From contig NC_044029.1 in assembly GCF_900496995.4 (NCBI RefSeq), positions 14,260,001 through 14,324,000 on the forward strand: a stretch of 64,000 nt of DNA, given 5' to 3'. Made by a program: the position numbers and the translations under genes. The DNA is from Aquila chrysaetos chrysaetos. Taxonomy: Eukaryota; Chordata; Aves; Accipitriformes; Accipitridae. Of the stretch, positions 26,667 to 41,100 are shown in pieces (within the stretch, counting starts at the first letter, position 1; each line of letters starts with the position of its first letter). The notes under the pieces are model-generated. The model searched no databases, was not told where the DNA came from, and worked only from the letters and a program-made list of their open reading frames with translations.

Positions 26667-28041
26667 TCTATGCTGCATATCCCTAGTGTCAACTTCCAGT
26701 TGATCTTGCCAGATTCTTCTCCTCTTGAATAAGTAGTTCTCTGCTCTCAAACTTCTGTTTCCCAGAAGTAGCTACTTACAAACTGTAATCAAATCAATTC
26801 TTTCTTAAGCTACTTTAAATTTATGATATTCATATCCTCTTCAATTTCACAATGGTCTTTACAGCATGTGAATGCAAGAACTGTTTGAATTATCCCAGTA
26901 GTGCTTGCATCAGCACTAAGAACACAGATCATACAACCTCTTCACTCTTACTTGACATTGCCTTGGCTAAGGATATTGGCTATCCTTACCCAGAAGGACA
27001 CAGTGGCCTCTAAATCTTTGACTGACTAGTGACCATGAACTAGAAGCTTTCTAGAATCACTGTTTCATAGGATGCAGATCATGCCATAAGCAGGACTACA
27101 GTTTTTGTTCCTAGACAAATTACCTTAAATGAATGTTTCTATGTGAGTGCCTTTGGTGTCCTTTAATTGCCCTCAGCATGCCAGTCTTTTTGTATTGATG
27201 ACTTTCTATGCAGTATTTTCCACCTTCAAATTCTATGAGTCATCTGCCAATTTTATCAGCAGTAATTCTGGGAGTAATTCTACTGGCATGGTAGCAATTC
27301 AGGACCAAACTGTGCAGAACCTCACTAGAAAAATACCCATGTGACAATGGCTTGCCATTTACAATTACATTTTAAGCGCTTGACAGGATCTTGATTAACT
27401 TCTTTCACACCATGTTAATTTTGTAGGTTTAGCTGACAATTAAAAATGCTTTGTCAAGTCAGATGACTTCTAAAAAACAAACCCAATGCCCGTTAAACTA
27501 TTAAATCAGCTTTATCAAACATGGAACTTCATCAAAGTCTATTCTGCAGAAACCTTTAGGACTTGAACAGGATTACTCCTCCATTTAGTTACCTTGCTGA
27601 ATGACGACCATACACAGATGCTTATAAAAACAATCATGGCACTGAAAAACTATTATTAAAACCAAATTACAGTAAACAGGAAAAAAACCCCAACCCCTGA
27701 AAACAAACTGTATCAGGTGGTGCTCGGAAAACAATTTAACATGCTATTTTTGCTCTTGGCCAACTGAAGCCCTTTCTGAGTAGTGCTACTTTAAAAGAGA
27801 GCAGCTGATACAACTGCACAAAATGCAGCAGCTTTCAGTTTCTCTCTTCATCCCAGCATTTTGGAAGCAGGCTGAGAAGGCTCAAGTATTGGATTTTCAG
27901 CCTGCTGCAAGTTTTGTCATTGTTTTCTGATGTGTGCAACAATAACTCAGAGGCACTCTCTAGTTTGTATGCACCCATCCATACTTACTTTCGGGATTAA
28001 AAATTTTGTAAACATAGGTATTTTCTGTACTGCCACTGAAA

Positions 28042-29132
28042 CTAGCGACATGGAACAAACGCAACTGATGAAAGATTGCAGCTTTCTGTCATTTGATAAG
28101 ATGATGGCATTAGTGAATTGCTGGTAGGCATATCATATGATATGCTGGCACTTGTGAACGTTACCAATGCTTGTGTTGAGTCACAAGACTGTTTTTCTAT
28201 GTCTTCTGAATTCACAGAGATCAGACTAGCATGTTTTGATCTCCTCCATAACAAAGTTTGCTTTCGCAGACTTCCCAAGTCCTCCTTAAAGTGTGGATTG
28301 AAAAGTATATAAAGGAGTGGGTTTAGACATGCAGGCAGTGGGACAATCACTAGCAGTATTGACTTAATCACTTCTGGGCTGATAAAAGTGAGGTTTAGTA
28401 AGGAGGAAAAAGATAAGAAGGCCACAGGGCAATAAAGAATGCAATTAGTAAAAAGTAGCAAGGCTATATGTTTGACCATAGAGCAATCCCAAATGTTGTC
28501 TAGTTCTCCCTTTTCTAAACTACAGTAGAGCTTTGTATAAGCAATAGTCATTACCAGAAAACAAAGGGAGTTCAGCAATACCAGTGCTACCATGTAGCCC
28601 ATAGCACTGGGTTCTCCAAATGGTAGTGGTAAACAAAGCGGAGAAACCCCATACTCACTCCCAGTAAGGAGTGGTACCACTGCAATGATTAGTGCCAACA
28701 TAAAGCAAAAGAAAATGGCAATTTTTACACTAGCAATGGAGGATTTTGTTTCAAACTTTGTAGCATGCTTTACAGAGAATGCACGTTCAAGTGCAGCTAG
28801 GGTAAGGAGGAAAATGGAAGCCTCTGAAGCAAAAATGGAGAGAAGGCCAGTTATTTGGCAACCAATTCCACTTTCCCACTGTGCTCCATACTGAGCAAAG
28901 CTACCAAAAGTTGAGGCATCCACGCTAGCCAGTACTCCACTAGCCAGACCCATCAAGGCATTTACAATAGCTATTAAACCGATCAAAAGTTTTATGGAGG
29001 ACATATACAATGGAGATCTGAAAACTGTAGCGGACACCAGTGCATTGCAAATAAAGGTCAAACCCACTACGGTCCACACTCCAATTCTGATCAGCCAGCT
29101 ACCAAACAGATGGTCACATGGTTTGAAGGGAC
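28042..29132 (-). CDS. LGR5: LGR5 exon 18: seven-helix domain and cytoplasmic tail
   Basis: The acceptor (CAG, read from + CTG at 29133-29135) follows a T-rich tract. The exon completes a split Gly and encodes 362 residues to TAG at 28042-28044. It starts [19 protein letters not shown]. Seven hydrophobic segments follow, with [10 protein letters not shown] at the end of helix 3 in place of the DRY box, [18 protein letters not shown] into helix 5, [19 protein letters not shown] into helix 6, and [20 protein letters not shown] at helix 7/8. The tail keeps [16 protein letters not shown] and ends SSVAFVPCR. The open frame runs upstream of 29132 to an ATG at 29211, but that part is intronic. Confidence 0.97.
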
Positions 29133-32100
29133 CTGAAATGACAAAATAAAAATGGCAAGGGAAACCCATGTAAACTAAAAAGTAATTTTGCGCTAAGACA
29201 TTAAATTTCATGCTTCTTGCAGGTTCTCACCATAGCCAAGCAGTGAATTTCAGTCCAAAAGGGGAGCTAGAAATTTGCTCTTCCTTTGGAGTAATCCGAG
29301 ACCTTGGTAACATGCTGCTAAATGCATGATGCATGTTTCATTACTGGTGCACATGAGTCTGTGTCCCTCCACCTGAATAGTCTATGGGTTTCTTTTTGCA
29401 CCTAGCAGTACAAGTGCAATGTGAACGTCCAGCCTGTTCTTTCAAGAAATGCTGTGATGTTTGTCAGTGTGTGCAAAAAGCTAAAAAAGATACCTCTCAC
29501 TAAACTAGGACAGGTTGCTAATGAGTCCTGGTGAAGTGTGATGTAATGGATATGGACAGATGCACTTTGCCTACCTTATAACATGTCATTACACAGTCCA
29601 AGAAAATTGAGACTGTCTTTGCATTTGGAAGTGCTGCCTTTTTGGTGGGGCTTCTGATGACCTGTGGCTGAAGTCAGGTCATTATGACTGAAGCCTGCTG
29701 TGTAGTCTCATCAAATTGAGGTACATGTGCTGTGCGGTTGAAGCTGAATGCTCTGCAGTCTGAGAAACAGTGTTTATCTTGGTATGAGCCAGCTATGCTC
29801 TCTCAAAGCAAGACCTTCACAATGGTCTGTGCTTCTCCATGAAGACACAAACCCCGCAGCTGAGATGCACTCCATATGACTACAGCTGTTGCCATCAAGT
29901 AGGCATAAGCATCTATTGTGTCAGTTGGCAAGTTCTTCTAAGATACCCTTTGAAAGATCAGCATGGAAGCTGGATTTGCTCTTGGGTCTGGTGATAACTT
30001 ACCTTGAAGACAGTGACGTTTTTGTGAACTCAGCAGTTACATTAAGGCCACAGGAGAATATGTGATGGTCAAAAGGTTCTAAATTCTTTGGCTTCCTGCC
30101 TTTTCTATTCCTCTTTACATAACTTTTTAACATAAATTTTAAATTAAGTAATAAAAATTTATTATTATTTGCTGTTACAAACAAGAATCTTGGCTTGGAA
30201 TGAATGCTGAAGTACTAGTTGTCACTCGGGTCTTTTTTGTTCATGTTTCACAAGGCAAGAACAGCTAGGGAAAATGTTTGCTGAATCAAGCAAGCAAAAC
30301 TTATGACCACAGCTGCTAAAGCCAGAAGTGACCTTCCAAAGACATGTTTCTTTCCTTGCCTTAAAGGAAACTTTCAGTGGAATTGGTGGCCTGTAGCTTT
30401 GCAATTCAATCAATGTATTTCTTTTTCCTTCCTGCTACACTGCGAAGCCAGGGATGTGCTATTCTATAAAGAAAATGACAGTGCTGGGGGTACTTTGTGA
30501 TGGACTGTGTACATCAATACAGTAGTGTTTGGTATTTCCTAGACATTGAACGAAACTGTGTGTTGTTCAAGAAGCTCAAGTGTAGAATAACACAGTGAAG
30601 AATTACTTTAGCTTTGCAAAAGACTGAACGAGCAAAGATTCTGCTCCCCTTTATCATCTGTGTCTCGGTAGAACAGTCTTTGCTCTCTCCTTCCCTTGAT
30701 AAGGGGATCAATTCCTGTGAAAAGGGGCCCAGCGAGGATCTGCTTGAGGACTGGGTAAAACTTTTGTTACACTCATAGATAAATTTAGTAGCTGTATAGT
30801 TTTCTGGACTTGAATGCAAAATTCTATATTATTGTGCAATGTATTTGTATTAATCTCATCAAATTATTGTGAAACATCACAATAATGTTTGCTGTCCTAA
30901 TATCGGACTCAGAGTTTGTCCTGCATCTAGAGTATCTGGTAATGCTGTGCTTGGTTTCCTATCTGTCTGGCAGTTTCATACCTGGAGAAGGTGAGCATTG
31001 CACTGAATGATGAGCTTTCAAATCTTCTTCAAAGTCAAGAAAAAAATCTTCAAAGTCACGCTCATCTGTGGTAGAGAAAATACCCAGATTTGACACTGCA
31101 ATTTTCAGGAAAACTTTTAGTACAAATTGCAAAAACGTCTGCGGTATTTAAGGCCTGGTCTTGTCCCTTTGCCTGCCAAACTGTGAGCAGAAGCAGACAT
31201 ATGCCTACTTGGTTTTGAATTACTGTACTCAGGATTATTTAAAAAGTTGGTACCATCGCTTCTCTGAAAATAATCACTTACAGGTACATTCTCTATTACC
31301 TAATTTGCAGTGTGACGACTGCCTAGGAAGGAGTTTAAAATATGAATTCTGCTGTTGTGCCAGGCTACTAAGAATTAACCCAAGTTTTTCTGTGTTTCTT
31401 ATGTCATTGCTCTACCATGTATTCTTGGCCCTATTCTTGCTGGGGCTAGCCCTGAACTCTGAGACTTACTGGTTTGCAGGAGTGGAGATAGCACAGAAAG
31501 CAGTAGGATGGTATAAAATATATGTGTGCACCTACGTAACAGGTCAAGTAACAGACCTTGTGCTGAAAGGGAAGAAAAATACAGTAGTTTTACGTCCTGG
31601 AGAGCAGATGCACTCTCTGATACCCAGGAAGTGCCAGGAAAAAATAGCAGCAGCTACGCCAAAGTAGCCACATAAGCTCTGTGACTCATCCTGAAGCGTG
31701 TGGACAGCAGGAGAGCCAAGGATGCATTGCTACTTCCAAAGCTGGCAAGAAACTAGATCTTTGCTGGCCTGCCCTTGTATGGGCTTACGTACTAGCACCA
31801 CTTCCCTGTCTCTCACATAAAGGGAAGACTTCAGTTACCACGTTATTATAGTTATTATTTGGATGGAAAGATGAGTGAGTGAGATTTTTGAAAGGCAGAC
31901 CTGAAAAAATGATTTTGCTAAGCATAGGATTGTTTGAATAACATATTATCAGGCGAGAGAGAGAGGGAGGCTGCCTCTGTGATTGTAAAAGAATATTGGA
32001 TTTGCTTAACATCACAGGCTGCTCACTAGCCTTCAGGTGGATTTAAAAGCCAAAGATGACAATTACCTTGAATTTGTAATAACCCAGCATCCTTCCTGTG

Positions 32101-35100
32101 AAAATCATCAATGCTGCTATTCTCTTCTTTGCTCCACTGGCTGGAGAATTTGTAGTGGCTCTCACAAGCTCCAAAGGCACAGCACTGATAAGCATAAGGC
32201 ATTTCCATGACCCTGTAGAAGAATAAGGAAGCATGCCATGATACTGGTTTAGCACCAGAGTTACTGGATTGTACTGCTCCTCTTCTGTTAGCATAAAGGA
32301 ACTTGTTTAAATAACATGTCTGAAAGTAAAAGTATCTATGGGTAAAAATCAGTCATGATAATACAAAATGAGGACTCACAGATAAAATTCCACACCAGAA
32401 ATGCAGATGTTTTCTAGGCTAATTTTAGTAAAGGCACAATTAAGTTTTCTTATGCATTTTCATGGGAGATATGAAGGTGGGAGATATGTCCCTTGCCAGT
32501 GAGTGAATGTTACTCTCAGAGCTGTATTTCTGTTTTATGATTTTGAATGATTTTACAGTGTACCTCAACAGTTTCTCCATGTTACTTTCTTAATGGTTTC
32601 CTTTAAAAAAGCAGATCCAAAGATCAAAACTGCATCTACCTACCTAACAAGCAAACCCAAAATATCACTTCACAAATGGAATTTCTCCAGCTTGGGGAGA
32701 ATGAGATCTTTTGGAATTCAAACTTTACCCACCTCTTTCTACATCCAACTCTTTTCACAGTAAGATGGCAAAAAAGAGATTGTCTTTTGTGCACAGATCA
32801 AGAAAGCAGTGATCTAAACCAAAAGGTGAATGAATCAGTAAGGCACTGTGTGTGAGAACAGATGTCAGTGAGAAAAAGGTTTTACTTTATTAATTGTCTT
32901 AGAAACGAGCATGGTCATTGCAGGACACCAGATGCTCATTCCTAACTCTTAAGATCACTGGTATTCCTAACACATAACTGAGTATAGGTCAGTGAGTTTC
33001 AATGATTTTGAGGGTTTCTTTCATCAGAAAATTGCTCATTTCTGGTATGTTTTGAATTTAATTCCTTTGGGGATGTGAAAATTCTGGGGTAGCATGGAAA
33101 AACTACATATGTTCAAGTTCTATAGACTACTTCTTCTATTCTTAGATATATTTTATGCTTTGGAAGCAGAGATAGTTAATTTGCACAGTTCACCAATAGT
33201 ACCTAATAAAACCTAACAACTCACCTTAATTCCAAAAGCCCAATAAACCAAAAAATTCAAAGATAAAGAGGTGATTAGAAGTTATTCTGACTTCACTTAA
33301 AAGGAATAAAATAGAACTAGATCCTCCTATCAGATTACTTTCAACAGGTTAATCATGTAAATGAACGTAATGAGCATTCCAAGGAACCTCTAACCCCCTG
33401 GGAAATCTGCAAAGAAATCAGTCTGAATTGGGCCCAGTGCCATCAGGGCTTAAACTTGTGTACTAGCCAAAAGCTTGGTACAAATGGGAACAAATGGAAC
33501 CCTAAGCTCTGAAGTGATTTTTAAATTAGTGCATTCCGGGGCATTTAGATTCTATATAATTACATTTCTGTTGGGAATTAGCAACAATAATCTGTTCCCT
33601 TGTAGCCAATACAAAAAGCTACATAAGATATTTTTGAGGTACTCCAATAAATGTTCAAGATAACCAAGATCTAACTATCAAGCAATCTCATGCCAGCAGA
33701 TTTAAATATTTAATTTCTAACTCATTTCTGTGCATGCCATCTTTTAAAATAAGGACATTATCTCCATTCAACATTTTTGAACACATTTCCCTGAAGCCCT
33801 TCTTAAATAAACTATTATTGAACCCATAGATTACTACAGTAACCCATAGCTAGTCACCTGGACTAAAAACAATCCCAATCCCCAACTAGAAATGCCCCTT
33901 TTCTGAAATAAATCCCCACAAACAACAACAAAAAACCCTTATCAAAAGAAACACTGACAGTTCTGCAAGGTGATCACTGCAACTTGCGGCTTCAGACCTT
34001 TTGGAAGACATTGATACAGCTGGGGAAATGAACAGCTAGTGGATATTTTAGGCTCAAGGGACTAAGAGAGATGTATTCTCTGGTTATTCAAACAGCTCTT
34101 TGTGCTTAATAATGACAGATTTCCAGATGCTGTTGCGCTTCTACCAGCCTGCTGGCCTGTCATACACTGAACACGTGGACCTCTTACATTGTACTGGTCC
34201 ACTACTTCGATGAAGTAGCCAAAAAACCCCACTGCTTTTAAATTATCTTTAAAGACCAAGACTCCCATTTCTTATCCTCTCTGTAGGTTTTTCTAGCATC
34301 CTTTCTTAAACCTGAACAGTTTGGGGTTTTTTTTTCCCCTTAATTACCAGGATATACATATAGGCCTCAAATTGGTGAATGCTTCTGAATCTGTGTGCAA
34401 AGCATAATTGCACAGAATGACTGGGACCCAGAATACAGAGGACAAAACGTACTTTCCAATGCAGAGAAATTAGTATCAGTTTTTCTTGGTGACAGAGGAA
34501 GTTCTTTCTTGCAAAAGCTACATTTAACAACAACAACAACAACAAAATAAAAAGGAAGCAACTCTCAGCCATACAGTGCTGGAAGCAGTCCTTTTTATGG
34601 CTGGTGCTTATTTGATATGGGAGATTAGATTTGGACTTTGTCAAATTAAACTCTTTTAGAAACACTGGCTGAATTTATTTTTATATACTGCTTATCTTAC
34701 TGATGGTATCTGTATCCCTGATAATTTTTTTCCTGCAGCAAGGAATGCCTCTTTTTTTTCTGTTTTTAGACTAAGCAGCAGAGAACAAAAGGTCATTTTC
34801 CACCTCACAAAGGTGTGGGGTTGATGGTGAATGGGAAGGCTCAGTTATGATGAATGGAGCAAATCACTGAGTTCTTTACAGAGCTGAATCAAAGCATCAG
34901 ATAAATAAGGAAGGAGTGGCTGGCAGTCTGACTTTACTTCCTCAAAGCTTGCCATAGCAGGTTGGGCTCGGCGCTGTAGAGCGTTCTCCTGCCATTGCTG
35001 AAGGTGGGGCAGAGGATGCTCAGCTCTTTGATGTGTCTGTGTATTGAACAGCAATGACCCATTTAGATGAGCAGGAAGCTTTTATACAGGAATTTGTCTT

Positions 35101-38100
35101 TAATGTTGTAACCAGTGTCTAGTTCCAACAATTACAAAGGGTGAAATTTCATTTTGTTTTAGATCTCTGTTCAAGTTTGGTTCTTCATGCATTGTCTGTG
35201 CAGTGATCCTGTGTGAGGTCCTGGCCTCATTTTGATTTACAGTAAAAGTCCTGCAGACTCCAACTCAGGATTATACCCCATTTTCTCCTGACTGGATGTA
35301 ATTTGTTCTTACAGATGTTAATCAACTCTAGATATGACAAACATATTTTTTATCCCTTTTTTTAAGACTTAAGCTACTGCCTGACACATCCTTGTTAACT
35401 ACTTACCCAGACTAAATACACTGTAGTTGCATATGAGCAATGTACATAATTTTACTGGTGGAAAAATCATATAAAGTATAATTTTGATAAAAGAAATAAA
35501 AAATCTTAGTTGTACATATGTCAGTTGAATAGTGGATTATTCTAGGACTACTACAGCACCTCTTATGCCTCTAGGCCATGGTATATACATCACTATATAT
35601 TTGCTAGGTTGCAGTAATCCATTTTCTTATGTTTATATTCTTTTAAAGAACCTTCAGGTATTTTAGAATTGTCACCTGCCTCAACGTGTAGACAGTCAGT
35701 GAAAGAAGAAAAACTATGGCCGAAGCTCAGCCTCAGCCATTCATGTTTTCTTATGGTACTTGCTTCTTGACCTCTGAGACCCATCTCGAGGTCTCTAGTG
35801 TAAGAGGGGCATAAAGCTTCTCGTACTTTGAATGCTTATGATATAAAGTAGTTTCACACACTGTGATGAAGTCACTGCCCAATCTCCTCTGTGACAAACT
35901 ACAAATATTGGGTTTATTAAGACTTTTAAGGCATTGTTTCCTAACCTTGGAACCATTTTTTGCAGCTCTTCTCTCAGCTTATATTAACACGCCATCATAG
36001 AAGTGTTCCAGTGTGGATCCCTCCAGTGCTGTATGCAGAGGTTTAATCAGCTCTGCACTTCTACTCATGACTCCCTTATTGAGAACTCCAAATACTCCAG
36101 TCCTTTTCATTAGTGGCAACATCTCCTTGAGTTGTCTGCCTGCTAAGACTCATAGGACTTTTCCAGTGCAAAAGGCAAATCTAGTGAAGACATGAGGATG
36201 GAGTCTCCATCCTTGGAGATATTCAAAAACTGTCTGGATGCAGCCCTGGGCAACCGGCTCCAGGTGACCCTGCCTGAGCACGAGGGGTTGGACAAGATGA
36301 CCTCCAGAGGTCCCTTCCAACCTCAACCATTCTGTGTTTCTGTAACAATGTGCACACTGTTTAATTGTTTCAAATGTTATGATATCAAACCTTTTACAGT
36401 AAAACATGGAAAAAATGTATGTTGCACTTGGCATCCTCTAATTAAAATATAAAAATCAAGGGAGATTTATAGGACACTCCCAAATACCCTGAAGTCAGAG
36501 GCAAAACTCTCTTTACTGTGATTTCTCTATGGTCATCCAGCGACTGGCAGAGCTGCAAATGATCTCTAGAGAACACTTCCTTCCTGTATCACAGAGCATC
36601 CAGCAAAAAATTACTAGCATCAAAATGTTTTAGTAATAATGACAAAGTATTACCTGAATCTTAATCAAAAGATTACAGAAAAAAACATGTTCAAACAAAA
36701 GAGGTCAAATATTTTGGAACTTCAGGAGTATATTCTTCCCTTGGTATTTGCTGTGTTCTCATTAAATATAATGGAAGTTCTGTAAGCACAGTCCAGTAGA
36801 AGAAGGACATATCACTAAGCTGCTAGCAGTATTGTTTTAACAGCTTTTGAAACATATCACCAGGAAGCAGATGTGGCTCGTATTAAGCAAGTACTTGGGT
36901 TAATATTTCAAAACCCTTCATAGTTTCTTCAGTTAAAAGTGAGCATAATAAAAGAAGTCTATCATTTTTATCATATTTGCTTTAGTTTTAACAGCACAGA
37001 TCAAAGACTGACAATACGAAGTAACATGCGTTACACACTGACACACCTTCCATTGCACATGAACACAAATGTGGCTTATTAGTTTTAATGATATACTCAC
37101 TTGAGCTCTGGAAAATTTTCAGATGATATCAAACTTTGTAGGGCATGATTTCCTGTTAATTTTAAATGAGTTAAACCATGTAGCCCCGTCACAGGAAAAG
37201 AGGACAAAAGGTTGGATGACACATCCCTGCATAACAGCAAATAAAAATCAGCTTACGGGTTTTCATTTTTTTTCTTCAGCACTAGAAGTGTCACGTTGGA
37301 AAAACAGGTTAGACTTTTCTAACTCAATCAAAAATGACTACATTAAACACAGGCCCCAGTCAGCAGAGCAAGGCTGCAGCACCGCTCGGAAGTATGCACC
37401 TATGTGTCTAGCAGAAAGCTAACAGTAATATCTAGTAGTTAGCTAAGTCTGTTGCCAAATTTTGACTCCAAACACTCATAGTGCCAGTTTTGAGACTAGC
37501 AAATGAATTTAAAATCTGTTCATTAGTTTGTTTGAATTAAAGGGAGCCAGGACCAGAACAGCTTCCCAGAGTTTAAAAGATTCAGTGGGATGCTAGAGGG
37601 CATGGCTGCCCTGAAAGCTCCCCAGGGAGCAGGTCAGGTGTGTGGGGAAGAGATGTGTGTCAGGGTAGGATGGGTCTGGGCTGGAGCAGATGCAGGTGAC
37701 AGTTCTAAGCTGAGGTTTGTCCAAGGAGCTGAGGGAAGACAATGCAGATGAACATGGATATGTAATGTGGGGAAAGTAAAACAGGTGAATGAAAAAGTGA
37801 CAGTGATCAAGGAGATATGGTAAAGTAATCAAAGAGGGGGAAGTTCAGAGGTATTCTGTTCTCTATTTCTCCCTCTCCCATTTATTCTATGGGAACAGAA
37901 TCAATATTATAGATATTAATAAATAGAGCCTTTTCAGTCCTCTTCACAGTTATCTACACTGCAATACTTAAGATGGTCAACAGTCAAGAAAGAGGAAGAA
38001 GGGGAGTCTGATGCTGCTGAAATGCTTTTATGCCCAAGGTTGAAGAGCAAAGTTCCTGTCTCTTGAACTATCTACTGAAATCTAAGGGCTAGACATAAAA

Positions 38101-41100
38101 TAAGGTATGTTGATAGACTGGTCTTCCACCTATCTGGTTTAGTGTGTGTGTCCTCTTGCTCACAACGTACTTAAATACCAAAGGTGAAATTCTGGTCCTA
38201 CTGCAATGGTAAGAATGACCACTGACTTCAGGGTGGTCAGACCAGGGTTAGAGACTAGCATTTCAGGAAACACTGGCACACTGTGTTACTGTGCGTGTGT
38301 TAAAGGGCTGTTTTCTTTAACCCTCTCTGACTGTTCTATGCTATTGACCAAAGCTACAATTTATTGCTCACCTCACAAAGTAGGAAAGTTCTGAGGAGGG
38401 CCCCAAAAGGGACGCCACAGACAGTATTGTCTTTATGGACATTTTTCAGTGCACCATTCAGAGGGGAGGCTTTGCACATCGACAGAAATTAATACCCCTT
38501 TCCAAATTTAGGTTTCCCAGCAGCTACTGGATTATCCATGAGCAAATGCCCAGCAATGTATGTTTGTGACAACCATGCAGCAGGATGACTCCAGAGGAAT
38601 TTTTTTTCATGTCTTCCCCATACTCCCAAAGCCTCAGGGATTCACCTTAAAGAGGCATTACAATGACAGTGGGAAGTAGGAAAAAGTTAGTAAGGACTGA
38701 GAAGTACTTGTGAACAAGCCCTGCAAAATTGGCTGCTGATGTTTTGACCACTAACTGCTCTGGCTGCACTTACTAAAGAAAAAAACTATTCTATCAAATG
38801 AGGAACGATGAAATAAAGATGCTTACTGGAAAATGTTTCTTATTTAATTTGTAATCCAATTCCTTAGTCCTGAAACACAACTAACAGGAAATATTCCCCA
38901 CTGCTACAAGAGACTAAACTGCTAACAAATTGAATGAAGAAAGGCAGATGCACTGATATTCTTTGTGGACCCCAAATCACTCTGCTTACGGAGTGTTATA
39001 TGCAGCTTTGCCATAATACCTATGGGAATTGGTGAAGTACAAGAAAGTAGGCGTTTAGATATGGATTCAACTGACCAGAAAGTTAGAATAGAGAAAGCCT
39101 CAATTTCTGCTGGGGCACCAAGTTATTAAATTTTTGTATGCTCTTGCAAGAAAAATGTGAAAATTTAAATGTAAAAGATATACAAATACTTACAGTTTGA
39201 TCAGAGATGGTAAAGAGGAGAAGGCATTGGGGTGAATAATTTTAATTTTGTTCCAAGCTAAATCCCTACAAGAAAATGAGTGGAAAATTACATACCCACT
39301 GAATGAATATGGAAGTTTTCATACCCTTGATTAGGAGGCCTAAATATAAAAAAGGTATTAATTACATGGAAATATTTTCAATAAGCTTCTGAATATCTCA
39401 TAGTGCAAAATCTTTTTTCCATTTTTAAATTATGTTCATCAGTTAATGGTGTTAGTTATTAAACTGACAACTTTCTTAAAAAGTCTTAATGCCTTCTACA
39501 GTCTAAGGCAGTTATTTTCAGTCTGCTTCCTAAGGCAGCAGAAAGAAGGGTGGGGTATACAGACTACTTCTAAGAGGTCCTCATGATGTGACTAAGAACA
39601 GCAAATCCATTGTCCATAGGCTTAACTTAATCTCAATCTTCAGTGCCCCTGAAAAATCAAAGAGACTGAAAGCAACTCAAAAAAATGTATGGGTTTGATC
39701 ATGCAAAAACTTAGAACAATGAGTAATTTCTTGACAAAATTACTCTGCTAGGACATGCGTCTGTGTGCAAACTAGAAACCCGCACATGACTGGACTCTAT
39801 TTCTTAAGACACTGTTCTCTATAAAAAGATTTCATGCTATCTAGAGCTGATTATTATGTGATGATTATGATTATTATATCAGCTCTGGCTCAGTATCTCT
39901 CTCCATCTCCATCAGAAACATTTAGAAGTAACAGCTTTTATAGCTACAAGTTTACATCTTTGAATTCATTGCTGCAGATGCTAACCTTCACAATGTTTGT
40001 TCTCCTTTCACAGTTATGACCTAATGGGTGAAAGATCAAAGTGAGGAAAAACAGAAACAAGGATGATTTGGGGCATATAGCGAGCAGACAGTATATACCC
40101 CATGTTTTTAAGAACCTGGGTGAATGGCTGTTAGGGCTGTACTCACAGAGACCGAAGAGCAGCCAGCTGCTGAAATGTGTCTGCTTTGATTTCACCGATT
40201 TCATTGTGATGCAAGTCACTGAAATAGCAATAAGAATCTCCTCAGTTTCAAAGGCACTTGGAGGACACTTCAGGGTATTTTAGTTTGTGTTTATGATCCA
40301 CTTCAATATACTGTAAGGGTATGTATTTGGGATATGTCAAATCAGCCAGCAATAACCAAGTTAATGATGCTTAAACACATTTGTATATAGATACTTCTTT
40401 TTAGGCTTTTTAGGGTAGTTTGATGCTTACATTTTTTGGAGTTTTCTACATGCAGTAAAACACGGTAAATCTTCCAGCAGATTATAAGACAGATCCCTGT
40501 AATACACAAGAAAAGAAAAGATGAACATCAAAGTGATGTTAAAAGAAAAAGATCTTTCATTGTCTGCCTTCACACGCAATTTAAACCAACTTGCTTTTAT
40601 CCACACTCACAGAAGAATAGAAATGTGCAAATTCACTTATCATCTCTCATCTGTCAGATTTTGATTTCAAACTGAGGAGGACAGAGGAGGGGAAAAGGAA
40701 AAATGTATTAACTCCATATCCTACATTTGCAAATTCCTTGCATTGTCTGAAGATTTCCTGCCTGAAGTGTAGACTTCTGCTGAATGTTTTACAGTAACGA
40801 TATTGGCCATCTGCTCATAGGGAATATTGGATTTACATCACAGACTTCATATTCATCATGTTTAAATTCTAACAGTATTTAAAGCATTTAAAATAACATA
40901 CTAAATATATATACTCATTCAGAGAAGATCCTGTATTTTTCTGGTAATAATCACAATGGACTGTAATCAGCTTTCCATTCTACACTTTTAATTAAGCACT
41001 ATTGCCTCTGATCCTTAGACTGTTGTATCTTATAACTGAGGGAAATGGTTAAAAAAAATATTGGAAATAACTTTGAAATCAATCACTACATGGGGGGAAA

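Larger units (their letters stand above)
25174..28041 (-). other. LGR5: LGR5 3' UTR (probable extent)
   Basis: The sequence directly after the LGR5 stop codon on the - strand is AT-rich with no splice-like continuation of the frame. AATAAA hexamers on the - strand occur at 26661-26666 (UTR about 1.4 kb) and 25174-25179 (UTR about 2.9 kb). I give the longer extent as the outer limit; which end is used cannot be decided from sequence. Small ORFs inside (for example 26248-26460 on the - strand) look spurious. Confidence 0.5.
32213..37100 (-). other. LGR5 intron 15
   Basis: 4888-bp intron, the largest complete one of LGR5 here. It holds an (AAC)6 microsatellite at 34526-34544 and a CR1 3' end at 36190-36345. 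Otherwise AT-rich, nothing assigned. Confidence 0.85.

Noticed and set aside
29133..29211. ATG-initiated extension of the LGR5 seven-helix frame upstream of 29132
   Set aside because: The 26 codons before GPFKPCDH lie behind a clear T-rich tract and CAG acceptor, and the upstream exon 17 joins in the correct phase, so they are intron and the ATG is not a start.
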